14,321 nucleotides of DNA from Candidatus Bathyarchaeota archaeon (GTDB taxonomy: Archaea; Thermoproteota; Bathyarchaeia; Bathyarchaeales; DTEX01): assembly GCA_003601695.1 (NCBI GenBank), contig PIYH01000026.1, positions 1 through 14,321 on the forward strand, read 5' to 3'. The notes beneath the pieces are model-generated. The model searched no databases and was not told the origin of the DNA. It saw only the letters and a list, made by a program, of their open reading frames with translations. Shown here piece by piece: positions 1-6,000 of this stretch. The translations under genes were made by a program, and so were the position numbers. Every line of letters starts with the position of its first letter. The first letter of the stretch is position 1.

Positions 1-1272
1 TTTTTTGATTGAAACTTCACCATAATCGCTGATTTCAAAAATTTCACTAAGAAAGGGTTCGGAGAAGCTCTTCTGAAATTCAATAATCAGCTCTGGAGAT
101 ACGCTTAGAATAGACAATAATATTCTTTTGTAGATCTTCAGACAAGAATAAACATCATCTAAACCTTCCAGACTTTTATCTTCATTAATTTTTCCGAGAA
201 ATCTTCCCATCGAAATACCGTATATCAAATCCGACTTCTTTAAGAAATCCTCATTTTCTTTCATTAAGATATCAAATTCAGAACTTAAATCCCCTCGATT
301 AGCCGCGTTGAGGACGCGTAGATAATGATCTACAATCTCCTCATCTATTTGAATCTCATCGAAGAATTTCAGATCACTATTGATTAGCTTGGGTATATTG
401 AGGTCTTCGGTCTCCCTAAAAATAATCTTATCTTTATCAAACGAAATTTGATTCTGCACCTCTTTTCTCTTTATAAAGTCTGTGAATTTGAAGGTCTCTT
501 CTCCTAGCTGATTGCTGATTACTGAATTATAAAATATCGTTAGAAAAGACGAGTATGCTTGTGAGAAATCATCTTTCGTTGCAAATAATGATGGAATCTT
601 TTCTCCTTTAATCATCAATACATAGAGTATTGAAATAAATGTTAGAAACTTGAATAATCCTCCTAAAAGAAAGGATGAGCTTAGAAACCCTAGACCCATA
701 AGGGCATTTGTTAAAATCACTCCACAGATGTGGAAAGAAAAAAAGCTAGAAAAAAGTATTAAGTATTTCTTTTTTAATATAGGAATAGACGTTTTTTTCA
801 TTAGAATTGCTAGAGATAATAATATCCCAAACGTGTATCCTATAAATATTACGCCAGCTATGATTAATGAGGGATTAAATCTAACTATTCTGTAAGCCCA
901 TCCATATTTTGTATGAATGAATTCGAAGCTGGATACATAATCATTTCCACATATAAGAAAAGATTGTATTATTGCTGGGATAAGGATTGACGCTAGTATC
1001 TTTGAATTTCTTTCATTACGTATATTCACGATAGTTAGTAAGTAAAGCGGAAGAACAAAATGAGCCGCTATCATCAATGCTCTAAAGTAGAGTATCTTAT
1101 AATCTGCAACAGGGATGACCCTATACATGAATGTTGAAATCTCCCAAGCTGAGGTTGTAAATCCAAAGAGAATTAGGAACTTTAAGGCTAAAGTTTTCGG
1201 GTGCTTGAAAAGAAGATATATTGATATCGCGATTGATAGAAAGCAACTAATCGGATATTGATATTCATACAC
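1..1272 (-). CDS. Seven-TM membrane protein, possible 7TM sensor (3' end outside window)
   Basis: No stop codon interrupts 424 codons from a GTG at 1272 down to base 1, so the gene continues beyond the left edge. An in-frame TAA at 1296-1294 and the lack of an upstream ATG make GTG the best start; GAGG at 1284-1281 sits 8 nt before it. The product begins VYEYQYPISC. Seven hydrophobic segments lie at about residues 7-23, 29-46, 64-84, 92-107, 134-158, 171-194 and 200-220. A polar, probably cytoplasmic region follows from about 225 to 424. I recognise no catalytic motif in that part. The topology and the N-terminal pattern resemble the 7TM sensor region of some archaeal histidine kinases, so PAS or kinase domains could lie beyond the edge; this is inference. 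The gene is divergent from the GH3-like gene. Its upstream motif is shared with the response regulator at 4270. Confidence 0.8.
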   Translation of the reverse strand, partial: MYEYQYPISCFLSIAISIYLLFKHPKTLALKFLILFGFTTSAWEISTFMYRVIPVADYKILYFRALMIAAHFVLPLYLLTIVNIRNERNSKILASILIPAIIQSFLICGNDYVSSFEFIHTKYGWAYRIVRFNPSLIIAGVIFIGYTFGILLSLAILMKKTSIPILKKKYLILFSSFFSFHICGVILTNALMGLGFLSSSFLLGGLFKFLTFISILYVLMIKGEKIPSLFATKDDFSQAYSSFLTIFYNSVISNQLGEETFKFTDFIKRKEVQNQISFDKDKIIFRETEDLNIPKLINSDLKFFDEIQIDEEIVDHYLRVLNAANRGDLSSEFDILMKENEDFLKKSDLIYGISMGRFLGKINEDKSLEGLDDVYSCLKIYKRILLSILSVSPELIIEFQKSFSEPFLSEIFEISDYGEVSIKK

Positions 1273-1286
1273 GAGGTTTTCCTCGT
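1271..1286 (-). promoter_or_regulatory. Hairpin over the SD and GTG start of the 7TM gene
   Basis: Reading the minus strand, ACGAGG-AAAA-CCTCGT forms a perfect 6-bp stem with a 4-nt loop. The 5' arm contains the Shine-Dalgarno GAGG (1284-1281), and the 3' arm covers the first two bases of the GTG start (1272-1270). Folding would hide both, so it could throttle initiation. Whether the mRNA begins upstream of the hairpin is not known. Confidence 0.5.
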
Positions 1287-1292
1287 TACTTA

Positions 1293-1303
1293 TTTATCCC
1301 TAA
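1293..1303 (-). promoter_or_regulatory. TTAGGGATAAA element upstream of the 7TM gene
   Basis: TTAGGGATAAA (minus strand) ends 20 nt before the GTG at 1272. The identical 11-mer ends 22 nt before the response-regulator start at 4270. The GATAAATA part could act as a TATA-like box, or the whole could be an operator. A TATA box here would place transcription start almost at the GTG, which conflicts with use of the Shine-Dalgarno site, so its role is open. Confidence 0.4.
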
Positions 1304-1340
1304 ATAAATTTGCCATATTATAATGAGAATTATGAAGGAG

Positions 1341-1361
1341 AAATCCATATTATAAGTACAT
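1341..1361. repeat. Intergenic repeat, copy A
   Basis: AAATCCATATTATAAGTACA plus one further T matches 5566-5586 at 19 of 21 positions; the two differences are A/C at the 12th and G/A at the 16th base. Both copies are in AT-rich intergenic DNA upstream of minus-strand genes (7TM protein here, winged-helix regulator there). It could be a shared regulator site or promoter; chance in AT-rich DNA is not excluded. Confidence 0.35.
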
Positions 1362-1452
1362 TATCAAAAAATTATAAAAATGTTAAGGCTAAACTTGATA
1401 TTTGGGGACAAATGTTGTTTCGTAAAAAATGCTTGAAGTAATGATGGCGCCA

Positions 1453-1460
1453 TTTTAATA
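1453..1460 (+). promoter_or_regulatory. TATA-like box for the GH3-like gene
   Basis: TTTTAATA is centred about 25 nt upstream of the ATG at 1481. That is the usual archaeal TATA-to-start distance, so the transcript may be leaderless or nearly so from 1481. Confidence 0.4.
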
Positions 1461-1480
1461 TTTCTTAAGAGATGATAAAA

Positions 1481-3109
1481 ATGAAAAATATTGATCTCTG
1501 GAAGAAATATTGTAGTTTTTATGAAAAGGATTTCTCAGAACATATAGAGTATAACAAAGAGAGAATGGAAAAGTATTTCGAAAGATGGAAGAAAACCGAT
1601 CTGGCGAAGGTCATATGTAAAAAGAGACCAGTGAGTCTCAAAGAGGTTCCCTTAACAACCTATGACGATTATTGGATACTCGGGGAGTTCGGGCAGAAGA
1701 TCGAGAATGAAACTAAAAGAAACCCTAGGAAACCTGGAGAACTCTTTAAGGACTATTATGACAGAATTAGTCATAAACTTGGTTTTTCTCTTAGCAGATA
1801 TATGGCTGAGCCTTTTTATCTTTGCATGAGGACTACTGGAACGACTGGAACTAGTAAATGGATCGCTCACGGAGAAACGTTCTGGAAAAATTTCGTAGAA
1901 TCTTCAATAGCGATGGCTGTTATCTCGGGGAGTGATAGCTGGGGAGAAACAAAAGTGAAGATTGGGGAAAAAGCTCTGAATCTAAATGCCGCTATACCAT
2001 GCGTATCCGGATGGGGAGCGTGGGCCACTAAGAATGTGTTCGAAATGGTTCCGCCTATAGAGGTTGCGGATAATATGGACATGAAGGAAAAATTCAATTT
2101 TATGTTGTCGCTCCTTAAGAAAGGTGAAAAAATCACTCTAGGCGGTGGTATAGGTGCATTATTCTACATGATTTGTAAATATTTCCTAGATCCAGAAGAA
2201 TTCTACAGAGAATATTATCATTCCTTAGGCTTCGGATTGAAGAAGATGCTCCTTTATCTGAAAATAATGGAATGTAAACTAACAAGAAGAGAAAGGAAGA
2301 GAATAACCGATACGTTGCCATTGAAGGGTATACTTATAGCAGGAACGGAAGCAAAGCTCTACCTTGAGTTTTTTAAGAGGGAATTCAACATTGAGCCGCT
2401 ACACATTTATGGCTCAACGGAAGCTGGACCGATAATGAGGGGAGATCCAGATAGAAAAATGGATTTGATTCCGGATTTAAGAACATGTTATTTAGAATTT
2501 CAAATGGAAGATGGAGTTATAAAAGAGATAGATGAGTTAAAGAAGGGAGAAGTCTACAATATAGTTGTAACTCCTTATGGTTCAATTTTGTTCAGATATG
2601 TTATGGGTGATCTGCTCAGAGTTATAGATTTCAGAGATGATGGTATGCCAATTTTCTCATTTGAGGGAAGAAAAAAATCTGTAATGAGACTTTACGGACG
2701 CTACACGATAACTCCTAGGGTGATCGTAAATGCTCTTTATAATGCTGGTTTAAGGTCGTCGGATAAGTGGGCTGTAACGAAAACCATTAAACCAAAGGAG
2801 CGTCTTCACTTCCTTATGGAAAAGACTTGGATATATTCTGAACGTGAAGCTGAAAAGAGAATATTTAAGGCTCTCGTAGCAGCCGATAAGGTTCTGCCTC
2901 GGCATAGCACCACCTTAAAGAACCTTCTTTCTGATTTTAGAATAAGAGATCCATCCGAGCTAGTTAAGGTCACGTATTTGAAGCCTGGAGCTTTTCTGAG
3001 ATACTCGATGATTAAAGCTAAGGAAGGCGTTCCTATCGGTCAATATAAACCTCCAAAAATAATACCTCCAGAGAGGCACGACATATACGAGACTCTCATT
3101 AACGCATAG
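1481..3109 (+). CDS. GH3-like acyl-adenylating enzyme (ANL superfamily)
   Basis: This 542-residue protein should activate a carboxylic acid with ATP to an acyl-adenylate. Visible motifs are the phosphate-binding loop RTTGTTGTSK at residues 117-126, the adenine-site motif YGSTEAG at 310-316, the ribose-binding aspartate in YVMGD (GD at 376-377), the hinge-like FEGRKKS from 394, and a C-terminal GQYKPPK (QYK at 521-523). That last motif matches the QYKxPR ending of plant and bacterial GH3 amido-synthetases better than the PKTxSGK motif of acyl-CoA ligases, so I favour GH3-like; a phenylacetate-CoA ligase relative is the alternative. The substrate cannot be read from sequence. An in-frame ATG also lies at 1472, but the TATA-like box and an SD-like GAGATGAT (1471-1478) fit 1481 better. 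Monocistronic, and convergent with the membrane-protein gene, 14 nt away. No membrane segment seen. Confidence 0.85.
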   Translation: MKNIDLWKKYCSFYEKDFSEHIEYNKERMEKYFERWKKTDLAKVICKKRPVSLKEVPLTTYDDYWILGEFGQKIENETKRNPRKPGELFKDYYDRISHKLGFSLSRYMAEPFYLCMRTTGTTGTSKWIAHGETFWKNFVESSIAMAVISGSDSWGETKVKIGEKALNLNAAIPCVSGWGAWATKNVFEMVPPIEVADNMDMKEKFNFMLSLLKKGEKITLGGGIGALFYMICKYFLDPEEFYREYYHSLGFGLKKMLLYLKIMECKLTRRERKRITDTLPLKGILIAGTEAKLYLEFFKREFNIEPLHIYGSTEAGPIMRGDPDRKMDLIPDLRTCYLEFQMEDGVIKEIDELKKGEVYNIVVTPYGSILFRYVMGDLLRVIDFRDDGMPIFSFEGRKKSVMRLYGRYTITPRVIVNALYNAGLRSSDKWAVTKTIKPKERLHFLMEKTWIYSEREAEKRIFKALVAADKVLPRHSTTLKNLLSDFRIRDPSELVKVTYLKPGAFLRYSMIKAKEGVPIGQYKPPKIIPPERHDIYETLINA

Positions 3110-3124
3110 ATTTTCATGAAAAAT
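3110..3124. terminator. Palindrome between convergent genes, possible two-way terminator
   Basis: TTTTCATGAAAA (3111-3122) is a perfect palindrome that, with its flanking A/T, fills the 14-nt gap between two convergent stop codons. Transcripts from either strand leave their gene through a T tract, which is how archaeal intrinsic termination usually looks. Confidence 0.4.
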
Positions 3125-3522
3125 TAGAATTGGGACCATTCTAGTCTTAAAATCTCGCCTCTAATTCTGGAGCTTAAGTTTTCCACAGCTAAGGTTAAAG
3201 AGAGAAACATGGCCATGACGTAGAGGGGAACGATGGCTACGCGGAGAGAAGTTGGCGGCAAAAATCCTCCAAGCTCGATTATTACTCTAAGAATAGATAT
3301 TCCACTCAATAATGTGTATGAAATATAATTGTTAATCATTAGTAGGATTATCGGCGCTATGATGTAGGCTAGAAGAATAGACAATGGCATCCATAGCATA
3401 GAATTCACTATAACTCCACACGCCGGAGAACCCGTCTTCATAAGGGGAGAGAGTTCTCCATAGGTGATTAAGCTAAGGCTAGCTATGAAGATCTTAATAG
3501 CAGCTATTCCATAATTGTTCAT
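3124..3522 (-). CDS. Small four-TM membrane protein of the response-regulator operon
   Basis: A 132-residue hydrophobic protein with four likely membrane helices at about residues 5-21, 41-63, 66-86 and 92-114, and a short charged C-terminal tail (about 115-132). I do not recognise a family. Its ATG overlaps the stop of the preceding 100-residue gene by 4 nt (ATGA at 3522-3519), so the two are probably translationally coupled. It is the last gene of a three-gene operon that starts with the receiver protein at 4270. A membrane partner or output of that signalling unit is a reasonable inference from context only. No signal peptide is evident beyond the first helix. Confidence 0.7.
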   Translation of the reverse strand: MNNYGIAAIKIFIASLSLITYGELSPLMKTGSPACGVIVNSMLWMPLSILLAYIIAPIILLMINNYISYTLLSGISILRVIIELGGFLPPTSLRVAIVPLYVMAMFLSLTLAVENLSSRIRGEILRLEWSQF

Positions 3523-3821
3523 TTCACTCTCGCCTTAACCAGCCTTAAGTCATTTATTAACTCAACGAAGTCCTTCTCTCTCCCTTTTAATCTAATTCCT
3601 ATTTTAGAGTTGAGAGTTTCCAATATCAAATCCTCAATTATCACTGCTCCTGATCCCAAAATTTTGGGCAAAATCTCATCGAAGAGCCTTAATCTTTCAT
3701 CTATGCTCAAGTTGTTATGCTCATCAAGATAGCTGAGTAGCATATCAGCTATCTCATCGTCGAACACATTTCTAATAACCTCATTCACAGTTTCCAAAAT
3801 TAACTTTTCAAGCTTCGGCAT
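3519..3821 (-). CDS. 100-residue helical protein, possibly a NitrOD5-like output domain
   Basis: The product begins MPKLEKLILETV and looks all-helical and highly charged. The pattern of an initial helix, a segment around ADMLLSYLDEH (25-35), a segment around RLRLFDEILPKILGSGAVIIE (43-63) and a final LILETLNSKIGIRL (65-78) reminds me of small archaeal output domains found in thaumarchaeal and bathyarchaeal signalling proteins (NitrOD5-type). That is recognition from memory, not a search result. Its ATG overlaps the stop of the response regulator by one base (TAATG at 3823-3819), and its own stop overlaps the next start. A stand-alone output partner of the receiver protein is the simplest reading. 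Confidence 0.7.
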   Translation of the reverse strand: MPKLEKLILETVNEVIRNVFDDEIADMLLSYLDEHNNLSIDERLRLFDEILPKILGSGAVIIEDLILETLNSKIGIRLKGREKDFVELINDLRLVKARVK

Positions 3822-4270
3822 TACAATACGCCGTGCCTAAGTTTTTGGATGCGGGTCTCTATCCATTTCTTCACTTTCTCTTCAGTCATCTTCTCCATAC
3901 TTTTCTGTTCATCCAGTTTCCGCTTCACTACGTCTAAGAGTTCCTCTACACTTACTGGCTTGACGAGGTATGCATCCGCTCCAAAGTTTAGAGACTTAAT
4001 GGCATTTTCTAGGTTGGGATATCCCGTTATCATTATCTTTATCATTCTTGGGGAGGTCTCGTGTATCTTCTTCAATAGTTCTGTACCCTCCATGTCTGGA
4101 AGCTTAATATCTAACAATACAAGATTGTAGAAGTTTCTTTTAGTCTTCTTTATGGCTTCTAGTCCAGTTCTCGCAGTGTCGGTTTCATATCCTTCAAGCC
4201 TCAATATTTTTTCTAAATTTCTGAGAATATGCTCATCATCATCAACGATTAATAGACGGCCTCCGCCCAA
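3821..4270 (-). CDS. Receiver-only response regulator (CheY-like)
   Basis: Residues 5-120 form a complete receiver domain: acidic pocket D10-D12, phosphoacceptor D54 in LLDIKLPD, T82 in the ITGY motif, and K104 in VKP. The remaining 30 residues (about 120-149) are a charged helix or coiled coil with no DNA-binding domain, so output must be passed to another protein, plausibly the 100-residue protein encoded next. The start is a TTG at 4270, supported by GGTGA at 4281-4277, 6 nt upstream; no ATG lies in frame nearby. It is the first gene of a three-gene operon with overlapping stops and starts. No histidine kinase is visible in the window unless the left-edge 7TM gene continues into one. Confidence 0.92.
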   Translation of the reverse strand: MGGGRLLIVDDDEHILRNLEKILRLEGYETDTARTGLEAIKKTKRNFYNLVLLDIKLPDMEGTELLKKIHETSPRMIKIMITGYPNLENAIKSLNFGADAYLVKPVSVEELLDVVKRKLDEQKSMEKMTEEKVKKWIETRIQKLRHGVL

Positions 4271-4292
4271 TTGCTCTCACCAGCGATTCTAT

Positions 4293-4303
4293 TTTATCCC
4301 TAA
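4293..4303 (-). promoter_or_regulatory. TTAGGGATAAA element upstream of the response regulator
   Basis: Identical to the 11-mer at 1293-1303 and ending 22 nt before the TTG start at 4270. It extends into GATAAAATAG, which is TATA-like. See the entry at 1293 for the conflict between a TATA role and the Shine-Dalgarno site. Confidence 0.4.
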
Positions 4304-4384
4304 CCCAAACGTGATAATTCCTATGAAACTTAAAATAATATAGAAGTTGTGAATTGGGTGTATGTATTTGAAGATAGTAATAGA

Positions 4385-4397
4385 AGATTATTAATCT
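4385..4397. repeat. Short perfect inverted repeat AGATTA-T-TAATCT
   Basis: Two 6-bp arms flank a single central base in the 195-bp gap between the winged-helix gene and the response-regulator gene. It is the size of a dimeric regulator half-site pair but very AT-rich, so it could be chance. Confidence 0.25.
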
Positions 4398-4429
4398 GAA
4401 AAGACATCTTCATAAAATCGATTTCTAGC

Positions 4430-4448
4430 ATATTCCCGAATGGAATAT
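4430..4448. repeat. Inverted repeat ATATTCC-N5-GGAATAT
   Basis: Perfect 7-bp arms around CGAAT, lying 17 nt past the stop of the winged-helix regulator. No T run follows it on the minus strand, so a hairpin terminator is unlikely; an operator for a dimeric protein is possible, perhaps acting on the response-regulator operon. Confidence 0.35.
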
Positions 4449-4465
4449 TTCAAGTATTGCTTATT

Positions 4466-5413
4466 TCATGATGCTACTGCTTTAGATTCTCCGTTTTTCC
4501 ATAACTCATTGAATGTTCCTGAAAGGTTTTTTGATAATTTCTTGTTATGAAATGCGAGTACAAAAGAGTATTTTCCATTTATCGGAGTTAGAACTTCAAT
4601 TAAGGAATATTCTTCATCGATTATCAAGAACGAATGGGGTAAATTTGCATACTTTATTTCAAATAGTGAAGATCTCAGAATGTTTGATAGATCCCTTGGC
4701 ATTCCATTACCAGCAAACAGGAAATTTAAGAATGATTGAGATAGACGAGAAATCTTTAATTCCTTATCGAGTAAATAATATACTTTAACTTTTCTTTGAG
4801 CTGCTGCTAAGCAAGCTTCTATCAAACGTATATCATAATGTTTACATGCGAAGAGAATCTCTCTTTTTGACTTATTTATGTGCCATATTGCCTCTTGAAC
4901 AGCCTTTTCCCATTTATCTATTATCTTTATAGATCCGAAAAGATCAGATAAGTATCCGGTAGGGATTAGATCTACATCTCTAAGCATCACTCCGATTATC
5001 TCTTCAGCTTCCTCTTCAGATAGGTTCTTCACCTTCAATATTCTATCAATCAAGCCTAGTTTATCCTCATGTTCCACAGCATTCCTCAATACTTCTATTA
5101 GACTATAGAATATTTTTCCAAGAGTTGTATGAGTGTATCTGCCGTCTTCTTTCTCAATTAATCCGGAATCTATAAGTCTCTTAAGATTTGTATAATATCT
5201 CTTCTGAGTTAAGTTCAGCTTTTTTATAGTCTGCGTAGAGCTCTCTATTCCATCTTTTGCTGCATAAAAAATCTTTAGTGCATCTATACTGGAAGCAGCC
5301 GATATAATTTCTTCAATATTCTTAAAGATGTACTCTCGGGATTCCCCCTCGTGAATTTGCATGAGATAAGCTGGCGGGCTCATGGATGTTTTTCTTCCGA
5401 TTCTCTGCTTCAT
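4466..5413 (-). CDS. Winged-helix regulator with TrmB/PLD-like sensor domain
   Basis: A 315-residue protein. Residues about 33-109 form a winged helix-turn-helix, including YYTNLKRLIDSGLIEKEDGR (73-92), which is typical of recognition helix plus wing in ArsR/TrmB-type regulators. Residues about 166-308 look like a phospholipase-D-fold sensor: a helix, strand EILFACK, LIEACLAAAQRKVKVYYLL, then PHSFLIIDEE and a final FNELWKNGE. In TrmB-family proteins such a domain binds a sugar or other effector; no nuclease HKD motif is complete here. The start at 5413 has GGTG 5 nt upstream; an upstream in-frame ATG at 5440 has no clear ribosome site. It stands alone, with 206 bp of non-coding DNA upstream. 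Likely a local transcription factor; its target is unknown. Confidence 0.8.
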   Translation of the reverse strand: MKQRIGRKTSMSPPAYLMQIHEGESREYIFKNIEEIISAASSIDALKIFYAAKDGIESSTQTIKKLNLTQKRYYTNLKRLIDSGLIEKEDGRYTHTTLGKIFYSLIEVLRNAVEHEDKLGLIDRILKVKNLSEEEAEEIIGVMLRDVDLIPTGYLSDLFGSIKIIDKWEKAVQEAIWHINKSKREILFACKHYDIRLIEACLAAAQRKVKVYYLLDKELKISRLSQSFLNFLFAGNGMPRDLSNILRSSLFEIKYANLPHSFLIIDEEYSLIEVLTPINGKYSFVLAFHNKKLSKNLSGTFNELWKNGESKAVAS

Positions 5414-5545
5414 ATGAACACCCTGCTTCCTAGAGCTCATCGGAAATGAGCGATATGATCTGTAATTTTTCCAGATTGTATCTTAACAGCTTAAATTTTA
5501 TCCTCTTATTCGAAGCAACTCTACTCAGCTTTTAAGTACGTATGT

Positions 5546-5619
5546 ATAAAAAGAGTTAGAAGAAAAAATCCATATTCTAAATACATATTTTGAAAAATCT
5601 TCTTTCTAAAACTATTTTA
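5546..5619 (-). terminator. T-rich tail after S6e
   Basis: Just past the tandem TAATAA stop of S6e, the minus strand reads through several T tracts (GTTTTAG, GATTTTTC, GGATTTTTTC, CTCTTTTTATA). Archaeal RNA polymerase commonly terminates at such tracts, so the five-gene transcript may end here. Confidence 0.4.
5566..5586. repeat. Intergenic repeat, copy B
   Basis: AAATCCATATTCTAAATACA plus T, with 19 of 21 positions identical to 1341-1361. It lies between the S6e stop and the winged-helix gene, about 150 nt upstream of the start at 5413. Confidence 0.35.
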
Positions 5620-6000
5620 TTATCTCGTTTTTTTCTGTTTCTCTTTTTCCGAAGGCTTCTTGATAATCTTCATGTTAATCTGTACAGTATCCTCTGTGAT
5701 GGTATTTCCTCTGACTGTTTTTCTTATTCTCTTTCCCTTCTCTTTAGGTTTATAGCCCACACCTCTACTGACTAATATCTTAGTTTTAACTCCGCCGTGG
5801 ATGTCAGGTCGCATTGGAAATCCTGAACTATCGGTTCCCCCCGTTATAAGAATCCTATGCCCTGCAAGCCCAACAATAGCGCCGTCTAAAACATCACCGA
5901 TTTTCCTTCCGATCAGCGGAACAGCACGTTCCCCTTCAAGCTCTATGCTTCTAGATTTTCCCGTCTCCGGATCGGAGATTATGATCTTGAATTTAGCCAT
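5620..6000 (-). CDS. rps6e: 30S ribosomal protein S6e
   Basis: The 126-residue product is the usual length for archaeal S6e, a protein of the small ribosomal subunit. The family signature is clear in GGTDSSGFPMRPDIHGG (54-70), followed by VGYKPKEKGKRIRKTVRGNTI (81-101) and a basic C-terminal tail. Its ATG at 6000 lies inside the end of the transglutaminase gene, with an 8-nt overlap, and the GAGG/GGAG in front of it is coding sequence for the last residues of that gene. Translation is therefore probably coupled. S6e is often next to the aIF2-gamma gene in archaea; here the next gene is a regulator instead. As the last gene of the MoxR-VWA cluster, its expression may depend on the cluster promoter. 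Confidence 0.96.
   Translation of the reverse strand: MAKFKIIISDPETGKSRSIELEGERAVPLIGRKIGDVLDGAIVGLAGHRILITGGTDSSGFPMRPDIHGGVKTKILVSRGVGYKPKEKGKRIRKTVRGNTITEDTVQINMKIIKKPSEKEKQKKTR

Noticed and set aside
650..895. 81-codon open frame on the plus strand
   Set aside because: It lies opposite the membrane region of the 424-codon minus-strand gene, which has the stronger coding signal (seven hydrophobic segments).
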